The notes under the pieces were generated by a model that worked only from the letters and a program-made list of their open reading frames with translations, was not told where the DNA came from and did not search any database. The position numbers and the translations under genes are program-made. 35,217 nucleotides of DNA from UBA7703 sp034926785 (lineage in GTDB: Bacteria > Bacillota > Clostridia > Christensenellales > CAG-138), in NCBI GenBank assembly GCA_034926785.1, contig JAYFQU010000038.1:1-35217 (forward strand), written 5' to 3'. This document shows positions 17,489 through 24,113 of the stretch, piece by piece (position 1 is the first letter of the stretch; each line of letters starts with the position of its first letter).

Positions 17489-19060
17489 TCAATCCACACT
17501 AAAGAAAACGCGATAGTCCACATCGGCAATGCGGAGCACATCGCCGGGCATCAGCCGCGTGTTGATGCGCGCCGACACGCCGTTGACCAAGGCTCCCTCG
17601 CGCATCTGCGTCGCCCAGACCATGCCGTCGCGGCAGATCAAGCGGCAGAAAACATCCCCATCCGCCGCATCTTTGGCAAGCGCGGGGGAAACGCCCTCGC
17701 CCTTGCCGAGCGGCAGCGGCTCGCTTAGGTCGCCTTCAAATACGATTTCCTCCCGTTCGCCGAGGCGGACAATGCAGACGCCCGCGGAAGCGGCGCGGGC
17801 GGTATTCGCCTTGCCCGCGGAATGCGGGGCTGGGTTCGCCGGACGCGCGGATGCGTCCTGAGAGAACCGCACGAACGAATCCGATTCCTTCTTTTGCTTC
17901 TTTCTGTTTACAGCCGCGGCGATAACGATTGCAATAACGCCGATTGCAATCAAGGCGCATCCGCCGGCGATCAGTGCCCAGAGAGGTATGGTGACCGCCT
18001 CCTGCTTCTGCGGCCCTTCGGTCGCAGCCGGGAGCGGGGTCGCCTGCGCCTGTTCCTGGGCCGTGTTCGCCTCCACGCCCGGCGTGGGTGCCGCCGCCAA
18101 TTGCGGCAAAGCCGCCAGACTGAACTCGCGCGCTGCGGTAAGCTCCCCCGTCTTTGTCTTCTGCGTAAGTGTGATCTCCGCGGAATCGCCGGAAGCAGCC
18201 GCGCGGATGTTTTCACTCTTTACCACCGCAAGATAGGTCTTGTCCCGCTGGCTCAAAATCTGATTCACCGCGTCTCCAACCGACGTTCCGTCGTTTTTCA
18301 GCAGAATATCCAGCCCGCCCGGCGAACGCCGCGCAATGCCGGTGATATTCTTCGCCGCGTCGATGCGCTCCGGTGTTTTGGTGTTATAGGTCAGCGCAAC
18401 GACATGCACCGGCACATGGGAAGTTGCAACCTGCTCAGATAGTTCCGTCAGCGAGATTCCGGAGACCGCGCTGTCCAGCCCATCCGCCATGACGACAACG
18501 CATGTCCGCGCGCGGACACCCTCCCCCGATTCACAGAGGGAGACCGCATCGGAGATGGAGGAATAGAGATCCGCCCCGCCTCCGCCGTAGGCAAGCGCGC
18601 CAATGGCCGCCTCCAGCGTTTTATGATCCGAACGGAACTGCGCTTGATCCATCGCTTGTCCGATCGGCAAAACCAGCGCGTTATCCTCCGCGCCCATCTG
18701 ATCGACAATGCCCTTTGCAAGCGCCTGCATATCCGGCAGCGCGCGCTCGGTCACCGCCGTGTTTGTGTCAAACAAAAACACATACGAAGTGCCGGGATCG
18801 GCATAGGAAAGCGGAGTAACGCTCTCAAGCGCTACCTGCCGCCCCGCAACCGAGAGACTGAGCGTTTCCAGACTCGGCGCCTCCTCGGCGTCGGTATAGA
18901 ACACGACTTGGAGCACATCCCCGCTAACGTTGGTTCCCAAGAGGTTGATTTTGTCCGCATCCGCCGCATAGGCCGCCCGACCGAGCGGCAGCAGGAGCGC
19001 AAGCGCAAACAGCGCGGCCATCGCGCGCAGAATTGCCTTGCGCTGTAGCGTGTGATTCAT
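17489..19060 (-). CDS. vWA-TM-FHA membrane protein
   Basis: This 523-residue protein has a signal peptide (about 1-32, ending AAYA), an outside vWA domain (about 90-265), a Thr/Pro/Ala stalk, a membrane segment (about 358-384) followed by KKQKK, and a cytosolic C-terminal FHA-like domain (about 428-520). The vWA metal site is altered: DTNTA (98-102) replaces DxSxS, although MADGLDS (Asp193) is present. The FHA part keeps the late LVNG and PGDVLRI strands but lacks a clear Arg and SxxH phosphothreonine-binding pair, so it may be degenerate. GGGAGG stands 8 nt before the ATG. The start overlaps the PP2C stop codon as ATGA, so translation of the two is probably coupled. It looks like a link from an outside binding event to inside phospho-signalling; this is inference from topology. 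Confidence 0.88.
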   Translation of the reverse strand: MNHTLQRKAILRAMAALFALALLLPLGRAAYAADADKINLLGTNVSGDVLQVVFYTDAEEAPSLETLSLSVAGRQVALESVTPLSYADPGTSYVFLFDTNTAVTERALPDMQALAKGIVDQMGAEDNALVLPIGQAMDQAQFRSDHKTLEAAIGALAYGGGGADLYSSISDAVSLCESGEGVRARTCVVVMADGLDSAVSGISLTELSEQVATSHVPVHVVALTYNTKTPERIDAAKNITGIARRSPGGLDILLKNDGTSVGDAVNQILSQRDKTYLAVVKSENIRAAASGDSAEITLTQKTKTGELTAAREFSLAALPQLAAAPTPGVEANTAQEQAQATPLPAATEGPQKQEAVTIPLWALIAGGCALIAIGVIAIVIAAAVNRKKQKKESDSFVRFSQDASARPANPAPHSAGKANTARAASAGVCIVRLGEREEIVFEGDLSEPLPLGKGEGVSPALAKDAADGDVFCRLICRDGMVWATQMREGALVNGVSARINTRLMPGDVLRIADVDYRVFFSVD

Positions 19061-19812
19061 ATAAAGGCCCTCCCAAACAGCGACTTCACCGGTTTTTTCG
19101 AAAACACGACGACCGCCGTATTATTATCGTTGTCCTTCTTCGCGCGGTGCGCAATCAGCGGGGTCATCCGCTCCAGCCAGTCCCGCGCACTCTTTGCGTG
19201 CCTTAGCGCGCGGAGCATCTCCCGCTCGTAGACATATTCCCAGAATCCATCCGTGCAGATAAGAATTGCGTCCCCTTCCGCAAACGGCCGTGTGATCAGT
19301 TCGATCTCCGGTGCCGCACCGTTCTCGCTGCCAAGCGAGCGGAGTACCTTGTTGCGATCCTCGTGAAAGCGAATCTGCTCCGCCGTGATGCTGCCCGTCA
19401 AAACCGCGAGCTGAGAAACACTGTGGTCGAGCGATTGATATTCGATTTTATCGTCGTGAAAATAATAGATTCTGCTGTCGCCAATATGCGCCAGCGCCAT
19501 GCAGTCCTCCGCCACAATCGCGAGCGCAAGCGTCGTCTTCATGCGCTGCTGCGGCGTTTGCGCCGCGAGGACGGCCTCGTTGGCCCGTTCACAGGCGGCG
19601 CGAACCGCCTCCCGCGTGCAGGCGGCGATATCATTCGCCTGTTCTTCCAGCGTCTTGACCGCGAGGGAAGAGGCAATTTTTCCACCGCCATGTCCGCCAA
19701 GACCATCCGCAACGGCGGCAATAACAACGCCCTCCCGCTCCAGGCAGAGCGTTGCGTCCTCATTGACCTCCCGCCCGCCGGCGTTTGTATAGCTAGCCAG
19801 ATCCAACCGCAT
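19057..19812 (-). CDS. Soluble PP2C-type Ser/Thr protein phosphatase
   Basis: This 251-residue cytosolic phosphatase is probably the partner that reverses the kinases of this island. The metal-binding residues of the PP2C (PPM) family are visible: the NED near the N-terminus, VADGLGGHGGG (Asp36), IGDSRIY (Asp112), CTDGFWE (Asp188) and the late DNDNNTA (Asp229). Its length suits a single catalytic domain. The ATG at 19812 has GAGGG 7 nt upstream; the earlier codon at 19863 lies within the loop and arm of a strong hairpin and has no ribosome binding site. It overlaps the next gene (vWA-TM-FHA) by four bases. A 22-base-paired-base hairpin lies in its leader (19847-19874). Confidence 0.93.
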   Translation of the reverse strand: MRLDLASYTNAGGREVNEDATLCLEREGVVIAAVADGLGGHGGGKIASSLAVKTLEEQANDIAACTREAVRAACERANEAVLAAQTPQQRMKTTLALAIVAEDCMALAHIGDSRIYYFHDDKIEYQSLDHSVSQLAVLTGSITAEQIRFHEDRNKVLRSLGSENGAAPEIELITRPFAEGDAILICTDGFWEYVYEREMLRALRHAKSARDWLERMTPLIAHRAKKDNDNNTAVVVFSKKPVKSLFGRAFI

Positions 19813-19846
19813 GACTGCGCCCTCAAATTTTCTGTTATCTATCGTT

Positions 19847-19874
19847 CTCCCCCGCGGTATCATCCGCGGGGGAG
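19847..19874 (-). other. Perfect 11-bp hairpin ahead of the PP2C gene
   Basis: CTCCCCCGCGG (19847-19857) pairs perfectly with CCGCGGGGGAG (19864-19874) around a 6-nt loop. It lies between the protease-FHA stop codon and the PP2C start. No T-tract follows on the transcribed strand, so it is more likely an RNA-stability or processing element, or a partial attenuator, than a plain terminator. Confidence 0.6.
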
Positions 19875-19888
19875 CATAACATACACGA

Positions 19889-21208
19889 TTATTTTACGCG
19901 GAAGCCGTTATCCTTGGAGGCGAGATAGAACGCTTCGCCAGCCAGGATATTGTAGGGTTTGTTGGGCTCCATCCTCGTGCCGTTCTCCAGAAAGGTTCCA
20001 TAGGTAGAGCCAACATCCATGACCACAACACCCTCCGGAATTTCCTGCACCAGACAATGCTTGCTGCTGATGCCCGGCGTTTTGGCGGGGAACACGATCT
20101 GGCAGCCGGCCGGATCACGCCCGATGATAGTCTTGCCGCGCACGGCGTAGCTCTTGCTGCCGAGGACGTTCGTCTGACCAATACTCATGATCTGCCGCCC
20201 GCCGCGGTTTGCATCCGCGCCGCGGGACACCGGCATGGTATAGGGAATTTGGGCGGATGCCGCCTGCTTTTTCTTTCGATCCAGCATGAGATAGACCACC
20301 ACGGCAACCGCGGCAACCGCTACCCCGATTGCCAGATAGACATACCAGGCAAGCCCCGCGGGTTCCGGCGCGGGCTGCGGCACGGCGGGCACCGCCGCCG
20401 GATCACCCGACGGGCCCGGATTGCCCGTCACCGCCAGATCGGACGCAAGCGTATAGGGATAACCCATGGTGTTGAAATAATCGATGGCGTAATCGATATA
20501 GAGCGCAAAGCCGAGGCTTGTGCCCGCGCTCGGGTCGGCAACCCATGTGTTGATGCCGACCACCGCGCCGTTTTCATCCAGCAGCGGACCGCCGGAGTTG
20601 CCGGAGCTGATCGCATTATCGATCTGAAGATATTTGGTGTTACCGTCAAGATACTGCGCCTTGCCGACGCTCCCCTTGGTGACGGTTACGTCGTCCACGG
20701 TAGACGGAATATAGCCGCTGGAATCATCCGCAATCGCCGGGAAACCAAGCGCGAATACCTCATCCATAATCTTCATTTCGCTCGCGCTGCGCAGCGGAAG
20801 CTGCTGGCGCAGTGTAGTTGGCGCCTGAAGCCGCAGAATGGCGAGGTCAACGCCATCCGTAAAAATTTTAAGTACCTTGGCGGAAACGGTGGAATCCGCG
20901 TCCACATCCTCAAAGATTACGTTCACCTCGTCCGGATAGCCGAGCACGTTGCCGTATTCATCGGTTGCGGTGACAACATGCGCGTTGGTAATGACATACT
21001 CCACCGGCTCACCCGCCTTGCCCACGCAAAAGCCTGTGCCGAGAATCGTATAGCTCGAATCTCCATATGGATAGGAAAAGCCGATGCGGACGACACCGCT
21101 GCGCGCGTTGACGATTGCCGTCGTATCCGCCGAAGCGCTCGTGAGCGCGACGGAAAGCATGAGGGCGAGTATGAGGATAAGGCTGACCCACTTGCGCGTT
21201 CGTTTCAT
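19889..21208 (-). CDS. Trypsin-like serine protease-TM-FHA protein
   Basis: From the ATG at 21208 (GGGAGG 8 nt upstream) this is a 439-residue protein. It has a signal peptide or anchor (about 1-27), an HtrA-like chymotrypsin-fold protease with His77 (TNAHVV), Asp121 (GVDLAIL) and Ser205 (SSGNSGGPLL), a Pro-rich linker, a membrane segment (about 287-309) with a DRKKK stop, and a C-terminal FHA domain. The FHA domain is canonical: GRDP (Arg364), SSKH (Ser382, His384) and STYGTFLENG, so it should bind phosphothreonine. There is no PDZ domain, unlike DegP or HtrA. Topology puts the protease outside and the FHA domain inside, so phosphorylation in the cytosol could control proteolysis at the surface. 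It lies between the two PP2C genes in one direction of transcription. Confidence 0.92.
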   Translation of the reverse strand: MKRTRKWVSLILILALMLSVALTSASADTTAIVNARSGVVRIGFSYPYGDSSYTILGTGFCVGKAGEPVEYVITNAHVVTATDEYGNVLGYPDEVNVIFEDVDADSTVSAKVLKIFTDGVDLAILRLQAPTTLRQQLPLRSASEMKIMDEVFALGFPAIADDSSGYIPSTVDDVTVTKGSVGKAQYLDGNTKYLQIDNAISSGNSGGPLLDENGAVVGINTWVADPSAGTSLGFALYIDYAIDYFNTMGYPYTLASDLAVTGNPGPSGDPAAVPAVPQPAPEPAGLAWYVYLAIGVAVAAVAVVVYLMLDRKKKQAASAQIPYTMPVSRGADANRGGRQIMSIGQTNVLGSKSYAVRGKTIIGRDPAGCQIVFPAKTPGISSKHCLVQEIPEGVVVMDVGSTYGTFLENGTRMEPNKPYNILAGEAFYLASKDNGFRVK

Positions 21209-21469
21209 GAAGTATCCCTCCCGATCAATGCAATATGATGGATTGTTTGTGAAAACGGGGCTATTCTCTCGGTCTGTCAAAAAGTCCCGGGATTGTGAAA
21301 GGGCCGCTGCCCTTCACCCATCGGTCCCGGCCGCGGTGGCTTTGCCACCGAGACGGATCGCATGGGATCGGGCGGTTTCTTCGCAGCTCTTCGCCGTTCG
21401 GAGTCCGGAGGACGAGAGGCAAAGAATGATTGCCCCCTCCAAAGAACTTGTTTTTTGACGGCCTCTTCT
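21209..21469 (-). other. Intergenic gap with two hairpins
   Basis: No gene is visible. Minus-strand RNA would form GTGAAGGGC/GGCCCTTTCAC (21295-21317, one mismatch) and a perfect CGGTGGC-AAA-GCCACCG hairpin (21334-21350). Neither has a direct T-tract. A TTGACA-like hexamer follows the first hairpin without a matching -10 box. The gap may hold a partial terminator or a processing site that separates expression of the two gene sets. Confidence 0.45.
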
Positions 21470-22594
21470 CTATCGAATGTGCAGCGCGACAACGGTCATA
21501 TTATCCTGCTGCGGATGTCCCTTTGCCAATACGCGCTGTTGAATCCGCTCCGCCGCGCTCTGCGCGCCGCCCTGCAGGAGACTCGCAATCTCTTCGTCGC
21601 CCAGCGTGTTAAACACGCCGTCCGTCATCAACAGAACCCAGTCTCCGGCGAGGAGCTGAATGCCGCGCGGAGAATAGTCCACCGCTTCCAGCGCTCCCAT
21701 CCCGACATAGCTGGTCAAAGCCCCGCGTTGACCATCGGCCAGGGCGGCTTCAAACGAAATTTCGCCCCCCGCCGCGCGCTGATCCAAATCGACCTCATAG
21801 GTATGCATACGGTTGAGCGTGAGGAGTGCGCCGCCCCGGACAAGGCAGATTCTACTGTCTCCAACGCTCGCAAACCAGAGCCATCCCTGCCGCATCAGCG
21901 CCGCGACGAAGGTTGCCCCACCGTGGTTGCCGCCCCCGCCGGTTACCTCGTTTGCCGCGTCGTTTGCCCGCTCCACAAGATAGAGCAGTCGCTGTGGCGG
22001 CGTCCAGCAATCCGGTAAAATCGGGAACTCGCGAATCGCCGTGCTTGCGGCCGCGCCGCTGACCAGTTCGCCATCCGCAAGGCCGCCCATGCCGTCTGAA
22101 ACCAGCGCAAGCACGCCGCTCTCGCTAACCAGCCGTTCGTTGTGCAAATCGGATATGGCAAACGCATCCTCCTGGTTGCCCCGGCAGCCGATGTGATGCG
22201 CGTTACCAACCTCAAATCCTTCCGGAAGGATAGCGCTAGTTCGCGCGACGGCCTTCTTATCGCGCGTCTTCTTTTTTAAGCGCGCGCCAACGAAGATTGC
22301 AATCGCCGCCGCCAGCGCCGCGCCAGCCAGCACACCAAACAAAAAGCCGGAGGGGCCCGCGCCGCCAGAAACTGCCTCCGCGGTTGGCAGAGGCTCCGGA
22401 TAAGCGGACACCGTCGCCGTGGGCAGCGGTGTTTGGGCAAGCTGCGCTGCGGATGGCGTTGGCACCGGGCTTTGGGACGCAGTCCCCGACGGCGTCGGCG
22501 TTTGCTGCATCTCGGAGGACGGCGACGGCGTAATCAGCGGCTGCGGACTGATGGCAATCGTTTCAGAACGGACGGGATTTGCGATCACTCCCAC
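21470..22594 (-). CDS. Membrane-anchored PP2C phosphatase with outside Pro/Thr/Ser tail
   Basis: This 374-residue protein has an unusual order: an N-terminal Pro/Ser/Thr-rich tail (about 15-80), one membrane segment (about 83-104) followed by RLKKKTRDKK, and a PP2C domain (about 128-374). The basic residues after the membrane segment put the tail outside and the phosphatase inside. Metal ligands are present: QED (142-143), SDGMGGL (Asp167), GDSRICL (Asp246), TDGVFN (Asp325) and QQDNMT (Asp364). It begins with GTG at 22594, overlapping the upstream FHA gene by 10 bp, and GGGGG stands 9 nt before it, so translational coupling is likely. The outside tail could sense the cell wall or simply act as a spacer; nothing in the sequence decides this. 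Confidence 0.9.
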   Translation of the reverse strand: MGVIANPVRSETIAISPQPLITPSPSSEMQQTPTPSGTASQSPVPTPSAAQLAQTPLPTATVSAYPEPLPTAEAVSGGAGPSGFLFGVLAGAALAAAIAIFVGARLKKKTRDKKAVARTSAILPEGFEVGNAHHIGCRGNQEDAFAISDLHNERLVSESGVLALVSDGMGGLADGELVSGAAASTAIREFPILPDCWTPPQRLLYLVERANDAANEVTGGGGNHGGATFVAALMRQGWLWFASVGDSRICLVRGGALLTLNRMHTYEVDLDQRAAGGEISFEAALADGQRGALTSYVGMGALEAVDYSPRGIQLLAGDWVLLMTDGVFNTLGDEEIASLLQGGAQSAAERIQQRVLAKGHPQQDNMTVVALHIR

Positions 22595-23187
22595 GAGAAT
22601 TCACCCCCGCAAAGCGGCATGAACAGAAGGGTCGTGCGCCCAAGCAGGATTCGATCAAACGCATGCAGTTCGCGGGACTGATGCGGCAGAAGCAGCTCGT
22701 CGTTGATATAGACCAAATTTCTCCCCTCGCCCGCCGCAAAGAAAAACCGACGCGCGCGCGCGTCATAGGCGGTCAGCGCCATGCTTTCCTTGGAGATGGA
22801 ATTGTCATTTAAAATGCGAATCTGCGCGGCGTTGCCGCGGCCGATGGTGTTGTTGCCGCTGCGAATGCGATAGTCCATCCCCCTGTCCGCGCCGTCCACA
22901 CACACAAACCAGCCAACCACCGGATCGTAACCCTTGCCGGATTCGCTCGACGGCGTGATGGCGATGGTCACCTCGCTCGCGGTTTGGAGGGGTACCGTAA
23001 CGCCGATGTCGCTCGCCGCGTCGTCAAACCCGAACGAGCCGGACGAAAAGCCGGTTTCAAATGCGCCGGAGGTCTGCTCCAGCGGAACGGTGCGGTTTTC
23101 CGCGCCGAAGGTCGGGTTGCAATATGGGCATTGCGCAAACTTTGACTGATCAAAATAGTGTCCGTTGGCACAGCGCTGCATGTTCAT
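22585..23187 (-). CDS. Zinc-ribbon FHA-domain protein
   Basis: This 200-residue cytosolic protein begins with a putative zinc site (Cys6, His10, Cys20, Cys23 in CANGHYF...CPYC), related in style to the zinc ribbons on the kinases. A low-complexity linker (about 27-90) carries two similar threonine motifs, RTVPLEQT and VTVPLQT, that are possible phosphorylation sites. The FHA domain (about 92-195) keeps the phosphate-binding Arg (IGRG, Arg117) and Ser132, but the His of SxxH is replaced by Ser135. An ATG at 23187 with AAGGG 9 nt upstream is preferred to the longer reading frame. It is the first gene of the left-hand transcript, downstream of the promoter at 23337-23365, and is probably an adaptor for the kinases. 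It resembles no named gene with certainty. Confidence 0.87.
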   Translation of the reverse strand: MNMQRCANGHYFDQSKFAQCPYCNPTFGAENRTVPLEQTSGAFETGFSSGSFGFDDAASDIGVTVPLQTASEVTIAITPSSESGKGYDPVVGWFVCVDGADRGMDYRIRSGNNTIGRGNAAQIRILNDNSISKESMALTAYDARARRFFFAAGEGRNLVYINDELLLPHQSRELHAFDRILLGRTTLLFMPLCGGEFSWE

Positions 23188-23302
23188 AACGATTGTCCCT
23201 TCTGTTTCATTTCTCCGGCCCCGATTTTTATCGCCACTATTTTTTGTCGGCATAGCATCGGCATGTTGATTCAACTGTTTTTTTAAAAGATTAATTTGTC
23301 GC

Positions 23303-23322
23303 GCAATTGCATATACAATTGC
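23303..23322. promoter_or_regulatory. Perfect 7-6-7 inverted repeat near the transcription start
   Basis: GCAATTG (23303-23309) and CAATTGC (23316-23322) flank six bases. The site lies about 10-25 bases downstream of the predicted start of the leftward transcript, where a bound repressor or an RNA hairpin could act. Function is inference. Confidence 0.45.
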
Positions 23323-23336
23323 CCTTGCTGTGCAAC

Positions 23337-23365
23337 ATTATAGCACGCACCCATTTCGTTTGCAG
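23337..23365 (-). promoter_or_regulatory. Extended -10 promoter of the FHA-PP2C-kinase transcript
   Basis: On the minus strand TATAAT (23337-23342) is preceded by TGC, an extended -10, and a weak CTGCAA -35 lies 17 bp upstream (23360-23365). Transcription would start near 23330, about 140 nt before the FHA start codon at 23187. Confidence 0.6.
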
Positions 23366-23385
23366 TCGATTTTTCATCGATTGCA
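23361..23385. promoter_or_regulatory. 25-bp imperfect palindrome over the -35 box (operator-like)
   Basis: Arms TGCAGTCGAT (23361-23370) and ATCGATTGCA (23376-23385) match at 9 of 10 positions around TTTTC. The site overlaps the -35 element of the leftward promoter and lies 19 bp left of a possible rightward -35. It is well placed for a dimeric repressor acting on both arms of the island; the small HTH protein encoded at 23647 is a candidate. Binding is not shown by the sequence. Confidence 0.5.
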
Positions 23386-23403
23386 ATTTTTTTCGCCACT
23401 TTT

Positions 23404-23430
23404 TTGACAAAATTTTTGCGGTTGTATATT
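23404..23430 (+). promoter_or_regulatory. Possible rightward promoter of the HTH-kinase operon
   Basis: A consensus TTGACA (23404-23409) and TATATT (23425-23430) are separated by 15 bp, which is short. The leader to the start codon at 23647 would be about 210 nt. No better match was seen in the divergent region. Confidence 0.4.
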
Positions 23431-23646
23431 CCATTTTGCAAGCAAACAAACTAAAATACAAATCGAGTGCGCTGCCGAAGCGGCTCGCCGCAACAAAACC
23501 CTCCAACTCCCGTTCGCGCTTTCTTTTCGCGATCATCCGGGAGTAGATAAAATGTCAACACCATGTCAGGCAGTGGTCTCATATGATTGGCATAAAGGCA
23601 AACGCCTTCTCCGCAGCAAAGACCAGCCAGCTTGACAGGAGGACGA

Positions 23647-24078
23647 ATGCGCATGGATCGAACAAACCGCGAAAGCAACTATACCGAATACGCCATCGAA
23701 TGGATGCGCACACATGAAACGCCGCTTCCGCCGGATCAGTTGATGGCACTTGAATCCATCCCTTCTTATCTAAACAAAAAACTCGGCGAGAAGAACCTTT
23801 CCACCGCACAGCTCTTTGAGGCGGCGGATACCGAGCGCTCAACCGGTTATAAAATCATGAACGGGCAGCTCCTGCCCAGCCGGGACTCGCTTCTGCGCGT
23901 CATATTCGCGCTAGGGCTGGATGTCAACGAGGCGCAATATCTGCTCAAGGTTGGCCGCCGCGCCCGCCTGACCCCAAGGGACAGCCGGGACGCTGTCATT
24001 TTGCACTGCATCATCAAGCATATGTCCCTGATCGACGCAAACCTGACGCTGGACGAGGCAGGAGAGGAAACCCTCTAG
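23647..24078 (+). CDS. Small HTH-like regulator ahead of the kinase genes
   Basis: This 143-residue soluble, mostly helical protein has a central stretch (about residues 52-105) that looks like a lambda-repressor-type helix-turn-helix: 'LSTAQLFEAADTERSTGYKI' then 'PSRDSLLRVIFALGLDVNEAQYLLK'. From there to the C-terminus it aligns without large gaps to the C-terminal domain of the macrodomain protein at 14440-15465. The start is one of two close ATG codons, 23647 or 23653; AGGAGG at 23637-23642 stands 4 or 10 nt upstream. The gene ends 35 bp before the first kinase of the operon. It may regulate the divergent promoters beside it or bind a protein of the signalling set; family knowledge does not settle which. 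Confidence 0.82.
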   Translation: MRMDRTNRESNYTEYAIEWMRTHETPLPPDQLMALESIPSYLNKKLGEKNLSTAQLFEAADTERSTGYKIMNGQLLPSRDSLLRVIFALGLDVNEAQYLLKVGRRARLTPRDSRDAVILHCIIKHMSLIDANLTLDEAGEETL

Positions 24079-24113
24079 TCCGCCGCCTGTCCGCAGGTTT
24101 GAAAGGATGCCGA

